A stretch of 64,000 nucleotides of DNA from Dasyornis broadbenti (Eukaryota; Chordata; Aves; Passeriformes; Dasyornithidae): the NCBI GenBank assembly GCA_013397935.1, contig VZRN01000631.1, positions 3,003,857-3,067,856 of the forward strand, given 5' to 3'. The translations under genes and the position numbers were made by a program. A model generated the notes under the pieces. That model made no database searches and was not told where the DNA came from. It saw only the letters and a list, made by a program, of their open reading frames with translations. Of this stretch, positions 50,101-62,100 are shown piece by piece (positions within the stretch are counted from its first letter, which is position 1; every line of letters starts with the position of its first letter).

Positions 50101-53100
50101 CTCATCTTTCTCACATTCAGCCTATTCTCCTAAACTAAGTGGTGTGCTTAAATAAGGGGGCAGTTCTGTGATTACCGTAGATCAAGTATATTTTTAATTT
50201 AATGGTTTTAATAATTGATGATAACTGAATTTGGGGTTTTATTACTTTATATGTCAACCAGGTTGCCTATAACATTAATTTAAACACTTCTTTTTGCATT
50301 TCTCTCTATGCTCTGTATAACTGATGACCTGGGCTGTCAGAGTCTTTTTGTAGCTACAGTATTAATAGCAAGTTCCAAAGTGTTTAATGAATCCTCTCTC
50401 TTTTTTTTTTTTTTTTAAGCCAGATAGGATTTGAGGTGAAGAGCAAAGTGATAACTTAGAAATAAAAACAAACACCAATTCCGTCTTTCCACTTCTGAAG
50501 CAAAAGCTAAATTCCCGATACTTCCTTTTTGCCATGAGTTTTAAAAACACTTCTCCTTTAGCAAAGAGTCTCTCAATTTCTTGGGAGTTTTGAGCCTTAA
50601 TTTCACTTGCTTTTGTTTTTCCCTGTGTTTTCCATGGGCATGGCTGGTGACCTGCAGCGTGCCGCTTGGCTGGGGGTGAAGCAGGAGATGAGGTGAGTAA
50701 TGGCTTTTGCTGTCTGTCTGACAAGAGCTCTTCATGTAGACACCATTTGTCTGTGTAAGTGTTGGTTTGATAGTGCAGTTTGCCTGATGCTTACAAAGAA
50801 GAAGATGGCAGCTAGTTTTTATGTGTTTTGTTTTTTTCTTTTTTACCTGCTTTGAGCTTGCTTGGGGTTCCTTATCTCTTTTGCTCTGTAAGTTCCCAAA
50901 CAAGTGGTTTGAAATGCATCTCTCTCAGCTTTTCTCTGGGCAGGCTCTGGAAAGACTTTTGCAACTTTTGGTTGCCCAGGAAGCTCTGGCATCAGTTTCC
51001 TCAGTGCACAGAAAAAAAATGAATCTATTTTACTTGGCACTAGTTACTTAAGATCATCTTGAAATACTGTATGTCATGTATCTATTTTTGCCAGACCCCT
51101 GTGCAAGTTATTATTTCTTTGTGATTCAGAAATCTGGGCCTTCCCTTGGCAAAGGATGACATTGTTCAGCTGAAAGAAGCTTATAAGTGGATTATTCATC
51201 CCCAGTTGTCAGAAGAGTTGGGTGTTCCTGCTGATGGAAAGGTTTTGTATAAATAACAAAACACTTTTTTCTCTGTTTTTTTATTCTTTTTTCATATGCG
51301 TTTGTGTGTGTATATTTATACACTTATACACGTGTTGGGGAAATAAAAATCGATCCTTTTTTTCTTATTAAGAGAGAAACAAGTTGAATTGCTCCTATAC
51401 TCACTGTAGGGAAAAGCAAGGGGGAAGTTCTTTTAACCAGAGATCTCCAAATTTCCCTCCTGAGGAGCCCAATCTTCATTTTTGTACACACAGATCGTTG
51501 CAGCTCCTGAAACCACGACAGGCTCGTGCTAAATCTCTTGTGCTACCATCCTCCTTTTGTCAATGAGACTTTTTCAGTTGTGTCCTGTTCCAGGATCCCT
51601 GTTTTGCAGAGGCTGAGGAATGCTCACACATTCCTTCCTTGCTCCTCTGTCACTGCCAACACTTGCTCCTGCTCTGTGAGCTCAGCTGTTCAGGTTCTGT
51701 GGATAAAATATATTTCTGAAATGTCCTGAAAGAGAAAAGACTGGTCCTTGTTCACTTTAATGAGCGCTAGAAATGGGCATGTTGGGACCTGCAATACCCC
51801 TAAGTAGGCAATAGAAATATTTTTTTTCAAACTTGCAGATTCTGACTAATGGCCTTAAAATCTTTCTGAAAGGCATTGACTGAACACGGCAATCAGGTGT
51901 TGCCAAATTCAGAAGCCCCTTGAATCATCTTGAATGTAAAATTTCTGCAGTCATGGCTAAAATTCCTGCTGAGGACAAAGCAGCCTGTAGGTTTTACTTG
52001 TCACCAGCCACATCACTGACCCCAGGACTAGATCCATTTAGTCTTTAGGCTGATTTGTCAGCTTCCATAATAATTACAGACTGTGTTTTCCCAGGAGTGC
52101 TAATTGAAAGCATCCCTTTTGTCTTAGTGAAGATAAGAACACTCAGTTACTCTGAAGATGATCCAGGCAGAAACAAACTTCTTACATACCAAGTTAGCAG
52201 AAGCTCTCCACATCCCAGACATCCCCCTACCATAAAAGTTGTTTTTCTAGTGCCCTTTATCTACAAGGCACTTGAATATTAGCCAATCTTTTCAATAGCC
52301 CTCCTGAGGTGTTCTGGTATCTGAGTAACAGAAGTAATGAGTGTTGTTTGCCCAAGGCCAGAGAGGGAATTGGGGGTAGAATTGAGATTACACTGGAGTT
52401 TCTGGGCTAGCTGTCAATCCACCAGGACATGTTGCCTTTCTTTGCCCCAAGGCCATGCAGGCATTGCAAAGGAAGCCCCAGACAAAATTTTACAGTGGTG
52501 ACTAGTGCAGTGTTTTTATCTCTATTGCACTCCCGGGAGGGCTCTGGGGCTTAGTGACCGTAATAGGCTTTGAGCCTTGGCTGCCTCTGCCTCAGCCCTG
52601 CACAGGATGGGACCAGTGCAGGTCACTCATGGCTGTGAAGTGCTCTCACATCATCTTTGGTGACTTCAGAAAGGCAAATGCTGCTCTGGCACACATTTTG
52701 ATGTCTTTAAACATAAATAAATGGATTACTCTCTCTGTTGTTTCTACTGTTTTCCTAAAACTTACTTCAGTATGGGTGCTTGAGAATATCCTCCCTGGTT
52801 GTTTAAAAAACTATTACCACCTTCTTGTTCTTTCTTCTTTTTTTTTTTTTTTTTTAATCTAGAGTTTGTTTGAAGTTAGCGTGGTCTTTGCTCACCCAGA
52901 AACAGACGAGGAGTGCCATTTCCTGTAAGTTTTTCTACAAGTAACAAAAGATATTTATCTAAATATTGTGCAACATTGTTGGTTTGGATTTGTTACAGAG
53001 GAGAATATGCAGTGTTTATAAACTAGAATAGGGCCTGCATCTAGATTTCCTCATATCCACATAAAGTTGCAGAGTTTGAAGTTACACCATCTCTGGTTAA

Positions 53101-56100
53101 TTCTGCACTTTAATGCCAATAAAAAAAAAAAAATCCAGAGTTTTTATTTCAACTTGAAGGAAAACATTCAGAGAAGTTGTTCAATTTCAGCTCTTCTCAA
53201 AGTCATTCCCTGTACCATTTAAAAAAAATTCAAACCTTGTAATTGCAGGTAGGGGGAATCTTTTGAGGTCATACTTAGGTTTTCCTGCTCATAAAGGGCA
53301 CATGGAAAGGAGGGAGGGCTTTGAAGTGAGTTAATCCAACGTAGCTGGTTGATTTAAACAAACAGAAGTTTCCCTGGCCGCTACACACAGCCTCTGGCCT
53401 GGCCCAGTAGGGCATCTGCTGTACACAAAGAAGCAAAATAGTTCTGTGAATTTAGCTGCCATTTAATCTGATTTCTCAAAATCTAGCTGTAGTATGTTCT
53501 GGATAATTAGGGTCACTCTTCCTGTTTGTTGATGCTTCCTGGAAAACTCAAAGTTTCGCTCAGTTAATTTGCACCTACTGCAAGTTAAATCTTGGCACAG
53601 AAAGAGGCTCAGCAGAGACATCTCTGTTGAATAGTGAATTCATTTTTTGAGACTGAAGATTTCTTTTTTAGCCTTTTATTTGTGTCTCTGATTTCTCTTC
53701 TGGTAATTTGTGGTCTTTGAATGTTCAATCCACCACTTTCTTGGTTTTCCACAACGGCATCTCTCATTTGTCCTGAGGTGGGGAATGAGGGAATGGAAAC
53801 TTGGGAAGGAGCAGGTATTAGGAACAATGATTACCAGTGTTTGCTGAACATCCTTCCTTTCCAGCTTCTTCAAGACTGGGCAAAAGAGGGAGAAAATTGT
53901 AGGGCCAAACTACAGTTCTAAATAATGGTACCTTCAATCCTGTAAGAACTGAAGTGTTTCTGCATCGTGCAGAACCCTTTTGTTCTAATTTATTTAATTT
54001 TACTTCCTTCCTCTGAAACCTCTTCACTCATATTTTCAGCTCATCCTTCCATCTTGTGTCTGGCATTTCAGGAATACTGATGTTGAGCGTGTTACGGTGC
54101 CGGTATTAGTGCTCCAAGCAGAGCAGTTGTAGAGGTGGAAGGTGTAAAGAAGTTCCATTCCACATTCCAATTACTCGGGTTTATTCCATGTGACCTGACA
54201 ATATCCCTTTATTTGCCTTCTCTTTGTAGCACACTTAAACAGCAATTAAGGTTTGAGACACTTTTCTGAAGTAACAGCGCATTACCTCATTTAATTACAC
54301 AGTAGTTCCTGAGGTGCCAAGGCATTCTGCTTGTGTGAGTGGCTGGCTCTGGGCACATTCTGAGGCAGTGGTTTGCTTTTGATGTAAATATGATAAATGT
54401 GGCAATTGTCACAGTAGTAGTGACAGTCGTGTATTTTTGTGGAGGCAAAGCAGGACTTTGTGTCAACCTGGAGAACTCGAGGTGTGCTTTTGGATTGGAT
54501 TTCCAAGCACGGCATCTGCAGTTTCTCACCTCTCAAGCTGTTCTCACACAGTTATGTGGGGGTAGCTGTGCTGAAATGACCCATAGTTTGATGTGGAAGA
54601 TTGAATTGGCTCTTGTCAATTCATATTTGGAGATATTTAAGGGTAAGGTGATTTTGAAATTCTGGAAGAGGGAATTTGCGTTGCTTTGGGTCACAGATTG
54701 GCCAGGAGAGTTGTCTGTATAGCAAGCAAGATCTGGTTCCTTAGAGTCTGAAGTAGTTACAGAGGTGTTGAAAAGCACCAGCAAGAAATGATAAATTGGG
54801 TTGGAGGCTAGAAATATCTCTGACTGCATACATAGAAATCCAGAAATCATCTCTGACTGCATACGTAGAAATCCACTAATAGGAACAGCAGCTTCTTCTA
54901 CAGTACTCAGAAAAAGTGTTTCACTGACTTGGCTTTCACTTTCGTGAAACAGCCAATAGTTTCCTTTTGCACTGGCAAAACAAGTGGTGGTGAACACCTG
55001 GGGTTACTTTTTTGGTAGGAAATTGAATTTTCCTGTTGAGAAGGGACAGTTTGAATCTCAGGTTTGTAGCGGGCATTGTCTGAGAGCAGCAAGTACAGAT
55101 TCCAAGGTGTCAGCAAATCTTGCATAGAACTTATTACATTAATCATGACTTTTTATTGAGGAAGATTGGAAAGGACTGAAAGCTAAACTGGTTGTGTGCT
55201 TTTCCATCCCATCTCAAAGCTGAGACGTGGTGGTGTTGGTCAGAGCAGAAGAAGAGAGTTTTTGTCCATGATTTCTCTGGATCAAGCATTGCACATCTTG
55301 CACCATTTGTGGCTTAGCATAGAGAGTTTTAAAACCTGCTCTGAGCTAAGATGTGGAAGTGAGACACTGGGTGTATTGGTACAAAAACCATTTACATGCT
55401 GTGCTTGTGAGTCTGTCTGTTTATTTCTCTCTCTGTAAGAGGAGCAGCTAATTTTCATTTCTGTGTTTAGAGCCACAGCCTGCCCAGACTGTTTCAAACC
55501 AGCAAAGAACAAACAGGTAAGATCTCATCATCGTATTTCTGTTCTGACATTCAGAATTTCACAGCAGTAGCTACAACTTCATCTGGTTATTCAGTCAGTG
55601 TTCAATGTCTGGTTTTTCTTCATCAAAAAGCTTTCTAGTTTTCAATTGTCTGAAAATAAAGTTGTATCCTTTATTCACTTCACAATTCTCAGCTTAGGAA
55701 AACCGAGAGCTTGGTGCGTTTCTTTAGGTCGTTCGTTTTCCAGGCTATCTAAAGGCCGTAATTTTAGGAATGTTCCCTGTAAATACCTCCCTTAAGATCT
55801 AGGAATTTGATTGTCATGCATTAAAAGTAGCATAAAAGATGATCCTCAAGCTCTCTGTGGGTGAAGCAGTTCAGATAAGTCACATTGTGAAGATGAGACT
55901 CGGCAGCCAAAAGGGAAATGATCACACTGCAGTTTTCATGTCCTCTGATCTGAATGAAAGCCAGGATACATGGAGGATGGTTTTATCCTGTCTGCCTCTG
56001 GAGGAGGGGGGGAAAGAAAAGGGATCTTGCCACTTGTTGCAGACCCTGAGCACGCACACAACCATTGATGGAAAAGAGAACATGTGAGGATAAAAAACCA

Positions 56101-59100
56101 GTTGGAGGGAAACTGATACAAGTAGGACAGTTGATGTGATCAGAGGGAGAACAAGTAACTTCTATCAGAAGCCATTGCAAGGCTTTTTATTCTTTCTGGT
56201 GAAGAGTCTGCCAACGTTTGGCAGAGGCAGAGGCTGACCCAGGAATTCTGCTGACTCTACTCCACCTGACCAATAAACGCCACTCTTTTTTATCAGGGTT
56301 GTATTGTGATAACTCACTGCTTGCTGCATTGCTGTCCTTTAAAAGCAGGGAAATCCCACATAAGGAGCTAAACCAGCAGGGCCTGGCTGTTCAAACCACA
56401 CAGGCAACAAAATGTAGGGGAATGTAAAGAAAAATAGCAGCTCTGAAGAGCTGTCAGAGGTTCGTCCTCACAAAGAAGCTGGGCTTCAAGGGCTGTGTTA
56501 ATCAGAGAAGTGGTGTAAAAACTGGCTTCTGGGGGAAAACTTCTGTGCTGTCTGCTGTAGATAGTTATTTAAACCTGCTGCTGCTTTCAGGATTATCCAG
56601 CTCATGTGTTCTGCTATTATCTCTAATTTATACTCAGAAAGAGAAGGAGCAGCTTGCCTGAAGGCACCCAGGAACTCTGTTTAGAGCCAAGACTTGAGTT
56701 GTCCCAAACAGTGACCCAGTTTTTTGTTTTTTTTTTTTTTCCCCCCCCCACCAATCCCCAATCTGGTTTGCAAATAGGACACCATTAAATTGGAAATTCA
56801 GCAGACAGCCATCAGGGCAGTCCCAGGGCTGGAGCACGTGCCTGGGAGGAAAGGCTGAGGAGCCTGGACTTCTTCAAGGCTCTTGGTGAAGGCTTTGGGG
56901 AGGATCCAACTGAATCTCCTCCTAGTGCCAAAAGAGATTATTGAGATCAGGCAGCCAGGCTGGTCTTCGCAGAGCATGACGGAAGGATGAGACACAGCAG
57001 GAATATGGTGAAGTGAGAAGTTCAGAGGAGACGCAAGAAAAAATGCTTTACCTTGAAGAGAGCCGACAGTGGAGAGAGGGTGTGCAGGCTCCATCCTTGC
57101 TGGATTTCAAGACCTGACCATGCTTTGATTAGAAGGTTCATTTAGAGACCCTTCTCCTGTCCTCAGCCTTCCTAGAGCAGGATTCCACCTCACCTCTTAC
57201 AACACTTGTTTCTCCTGTCCTGGGAATGTGAATTCTCGCTGCAGTTATCCCTGGCTGTGCACAGAGATTGGCAGTCATGGCTCCTGCTGCACTGTTATTA
57301 CTGCTTTTGCTGCAGCCTGGGAGTGGGAAGCTGCTTGCTTTCCACAGGAGGAACTGCCCAGCCCCACCATTCAGAGCCCTTAGTTCTGAGAATCAATCAA
57401 CTTTTGAACTTCAGAAACAGATTCCTACTCAACAGGCTTATTTTCAGCAGAACTACCTGCCTGCAGTCACTGACATAAAAGCTGGGGCTTAGGTATATTT
57501 AACTCCTGAAAATGAAGCTGGTTTAGGTTTCTGTTCATGGATTTAGGGTTCTGTTTTTAAACTATTTTGCAAATTTGGGCCTGGGATCCTGAGTGATGAG
57601 TGACAAAATTACACACTGTAGGTTTCAGTGCTTTTTTCTTCCTTAGGCATGTCCTTTGCTTTTCTTAGTTCTTGACTCTTTTTTTTTAAATTTTACTGTG
57701 CAGTCTGTTTTCACCAGAATGGCAGTTATAAAAGCCCTGGAGAAGATAAAAGAAGAGGAATTTCTCAAGTAAGTATATACTGAAACTAGTTCTTAGTATT
57801 GTGCTTTTGTATAGAATTAGGGAGGGGAAGAAAATATTCAGTGGGTAAGTAGTGGTAGGGTGGCTTTAAAAGAGCTTTTGATTGTTTAAATTCTGCTGGC
57901 TTACTGGTTGAAATGTGCTATTTATTCTGGCAATAGAAAATCACTCCTGATCTTTTAATTAAGGATTGTTTTGAGCTTTAGAGTTTGTAAGGTAAGCTCC
58001 CCTTCACAAGAAATATTCCCGTATTTCAAAAATTCTAGGAGTTGAATTTTAAGAAAACACCACGTGCTGTTAATATGATAAAAATCACGGGCAGTGGGGG
58101 AAGCCAACAACAGACACTTCTTTACTGCTCTGGTGATGCTCCATCATGTTCTGGTATTGATAATATGTTTTATTCTGGTTTTATTTTCAATGCAGACATT
58201 TTCAATGTCCTCCAAGTTCACCAAAGAACCTCTGTGACGCTCTGGAAATTCAGTGCAATAATGGTGCAGTTTTTGTGGCTGGTAAAGTGATCCATTTATT
58301 TGCTGCTGTGTTATCTTGAAGAGAACTTTATAACACTGCCCTGAGACCCAGAGGATTCTTGCTGTTTGTTAATTCCTGTAATGAAGTGTAAGGAGCAAAG
58401 AAACAAATCCAGCTCCATCCAGGAGTGAGCTGGTTTGAAAGAGGAAGAAATTATATTTGCCTTTGCTATTATTGTGTCAAAAGTTAGAAATTGCAGATCC
58501 CCTCGGAATAATGGTATGGGAAAGGCACTTCCACACCAACAAGCTCCCAGCAAAGCTGTTCACTTCCTTGGTTTTTGATTTAGATTCAGAGCTTTTCACC
58601 ATCTGGATTTCTCTGCATATTATCCTATCCAAAACCGTAAATCTTAATGGCATTATGAAGGTTTGGGTGAGAGAGGTGGTGCAGCCACACTTGGGTGTCC
58701 CTGAGTTGAGATGATTTAACTTTTTTATCACCTGCCTCCCAGAGTATCTAACCTTCTTCCAGTCTTTTGTATAAACAATTTATTTAAATACATGCAAACT
58801 GATTATTATTTTTTTAAAAATCCAACCTGTAGTTTAAATCTAGCATACTCTGTTTAAAAGAAGGATAAAAATCCCGAATATAGAGAAATGGAAAATGAAA
58901 AAATGCAAAAGTGAGTGGCAGGGTAGTTGACGTTCTACATATAACCATTTCTTATTTTTAATTACAGTTCAGTGTACATTTTTGTGAATCCAAGATACCC
59001 AGTTCCTTTTAGGCTTTTCCAAACACAGTTTTATTTTAGGTTGCTTTGTTGGATAATTTTATCAGATTTCAACTGTATATAAAGAGCAAGGCAGAAGGTT

Positions 59101-62100
59101 TGCTTTCTGCATGTCATTTAATACTGCTCTTGTCATTTATCATTTATATCTTGCTCCAACCCAAAAAAATCCAAGCAGGTGTTTAATTTTTGAAGAACTA
59201 AATCCAGAATAGAATTTATGGAGTATAGTGCAGATATTTTGCTTTTAATAAATGAGATGGGATCTTAATTTGTAAGCACAACATTGTCCTCTTGACCTTA
59301 CCTGTGGTGTTTAGGGTTCACTTCCCACCCCAACCTTTTTTGAGGATTCCGGGACTGTCAAACCAAGAAACACCTTCTGTTTTTTTTAAACCTACCCTTG
59401 TTCAGATCAAAAGTTAAAATTATTAGAACAGGGAGCTGAGAGAGAGAGAAAAAAGCAAACCTTATTCTCCTTTTTCCATTATATGGAAAGAGAACTTAGC
59501 AGTGTGAAGCTGCATCTGAATGATGAGTCACCGTACTTTCATTATTTGCCCCAGTGAAACTGTGTTACTCAGTTTCCCCATTTGTTTGTGTGGCTTTTTC
59601 TGCAGATCAAGCTGCAGGAAGGAAACATTGTTCAGATAGGAAAATATGATACAAAACTCCAAACCCCCGAGGTGTCAGAGGCACAGAGTTATGCACAGAG
59701 CTACTCTGAACTCCTTTTATTTTCTATATGTGAGGTTTCAGGTTGAAAGTGGTTTGAGCAGGGGCTTGCTCTCTGTCCTTTATGAATTATTTCTTTGCTT
59801 TGGGAATATTTTCACTTATCAAACCTGTCCATAAAAAAGCTCATGTTGGTCATCCACGTCAGGCTTGTTCTTTGGTTATAACCTGTCATCATGGATTTGC
59901 CATGAAAATATCACCGGGATCATCCAAGGATGCCAATCTCTTTACATGGCACCTTTTCAAGGTTCCTGCCATTCCTCCTAATTTATTACTGGGACTTTTT
60001 GCTCCTTGCATGGTTTTCCTTGTAGTGAGCCAAAGCATTTTAGTTTGGGTTCCTTTTCTTAAGTCTTCAGATGATGACAGAACTTGGCTTGGAACCTGGA
60101 TAATTTCATACAGGAGGGCTATACCTGAAGGCAGGACTGCAGCCACAGGCTCTCCAAGTCCACCTTTAAGGCCATCCTGGATCCTGCCACTCTCCTGGAC
60201 GCAGCCACGTGTGTTCCATAGTGCTGGTGTAATGCTCCTGCCATAAAACAAGTTCGAGCCTGTGAATTTATTTTCACGAAGCTTCTGTGAAAGTTAAATG
60301 TGCTGTGCAAGATGCAGCTTTTACTCGTGGTTTTAGAATGGTTAGAAGTAACATGGTTGTCTTTCACAGGAAGATACAACAAATACTCCAGGAATTTACC
60401 TCAGACTCCTTGGATCATTGATGGGGAGCGGAAGCTGGAATCTTCAGTGGAAGAATTAATTTCAGAGCGTCTGATGGCAGAATTCAAGGCAGACAGTAAG
60501 TATCTAGGAGATCTCCTACCATACGTATTTTTCAGCATTACTAGAAGATTTTTTCTTAATAGCTACCCTCTTCATATGGGAATATAATGGAAAGAAACGA
60601 TGTTTCTTTATCCCTCTCTTATCCTTCCAAGTCAAAGCTTGTAAACTTTGTTTAGCTGTGATCTGGGAGTAATTAGATCCTTTTATCTTACCAAAGTAAG
60701 TCCTCAGTGGATCTGATGATGCAAATATGATGGTTTCATGTGGTAGTGTTTTTGCTTAACCAAACTCCTTAACAGCTGGTAATTCATAAAATGATTTGTA
60801 CCACGAAGGTTTCTGCCACAGGTATTTTGTAATATCTGCCTGCCTTTCAACCCCTTCATGTTTCTTACCTTGATTCTTTTGTTCTCCTCAGTGCATAAAG
60901 TGCCACAAACTAAATGCTTATTCAGGGATTATCCAGATGAAATAATCACTGCCCATCATTTGTCCTTCTAACAGATGTGGAACTAGAGACATGGAAGGCC
61001 CAGGGAAAAACTGCATTATTAGCTTGGAAAAAAACCTGCTACTTCCCCCTCCTCTCCTCCCAGTTAATATGTTAGTCAGTTGTAGTAATCTCATTCAGGC
61101 CAAGGAATTCAGAGTGCTCCTCAAGAAACTTGGGAATAAATAGGAACTCTCATAGTTTGTGGAGTGCAGGCTCCAGTTACGAAGACAACTCTCTGAAGTA
61201 GATTTTGCAAACAAATTTGAAAGGAAATATTTTGCCTTTTAAAAGCTTTAGAGACTATTAAAAATATAAAATAAAAGCTCACCTTCCTTGTTCAAATCTG
61301 TTATAGGCTTTAATTTTTCCTCCTCTGGAAGAGAAGATGTGGATGTAAGGACACTAGGCAATGGTAAGGCTTGGAAGACCCCTTGTGAAACACAGAGATG
61401 AAAGGGTTGTGTGGAGCTCCTCTAACAGATCCTGCTGAATGCCTAGTGTGTGACTGGGCATGCTTTGAAATCTTATCTCAGAAGCATTTTAGTGAAATTT
61501 ATATCTTTATTCCCAAAGACCAAACAGCTTCATAAAACCAGCTTGAAACAGGAGCCCTTTTTGAGTGGCCTTGGCTGCATGGAAAGGCATATCTAGTTAA
61601 AAGTTATTTTATTCCCTCCCTACTTTTAAGTCATTTATGTCAGACTGCGTCCTTCCTTGTTTTCTCTTGGATCCTTCTAACTCCCTCACTGTCACTGCAG
61701 AGTAGGGGAGCCATGTTTTCTTGTTGAACTTGTGTCCCTTGTAAAGGTCAGCTGCTTTCCAACGTGCTGAAGCTGCTGTCGCCAAAGGAGGAGGGAAAGG
61801 AAAAGTAAAAATGAACAATTCTCTGTTTCAGTGGCTGCCTGATTTGTAGTGTGATTCTTGGCATTGCTTGTGCTGGGGATTGTCCTGGCCCTGAGCACAG
61901 AGTTACAACTCTGGCAACAGATGTTGAGCTGAGGGAGTGGGATTTAACATAGCCATGCACCTGGGCATTGCTGTAGGTGACAGAAAATAAGCTAATTAGC
62001 TTTTTTTCTTATTTTATTTTTTAATTAGCACAGACTTGTACAAGATGTCTTCTGGGAAGTCATGATTTGCACTTATTGCTGATACTGGGGTTTAGTAGCC

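Noticed and set aside
50362..50903. Two 120-codon minus-strand frames over PUS10 exon 50658-50692
   Set aside because: Antisense shadows of intron and microexon sequence, with Lys/Ser-rich low complexity and no homology.
57268..57492. Open frame with a leucine-rich, signal-peptide-like start inside a PUS10 intron
   Set aside because: Short, with no recognisable mature domain and no splice partners. The leucine run comes from CTG/CTTTTGCTG repeats in low-complexity DNA.
59782..60251. Overlapping 154-codon (plus) and 120-codon (minus) open frames in a PUS10 intron
   Set aside because: No domain resemblance to known proteins and no splice support. Both strands are open, which suggests chance composition.
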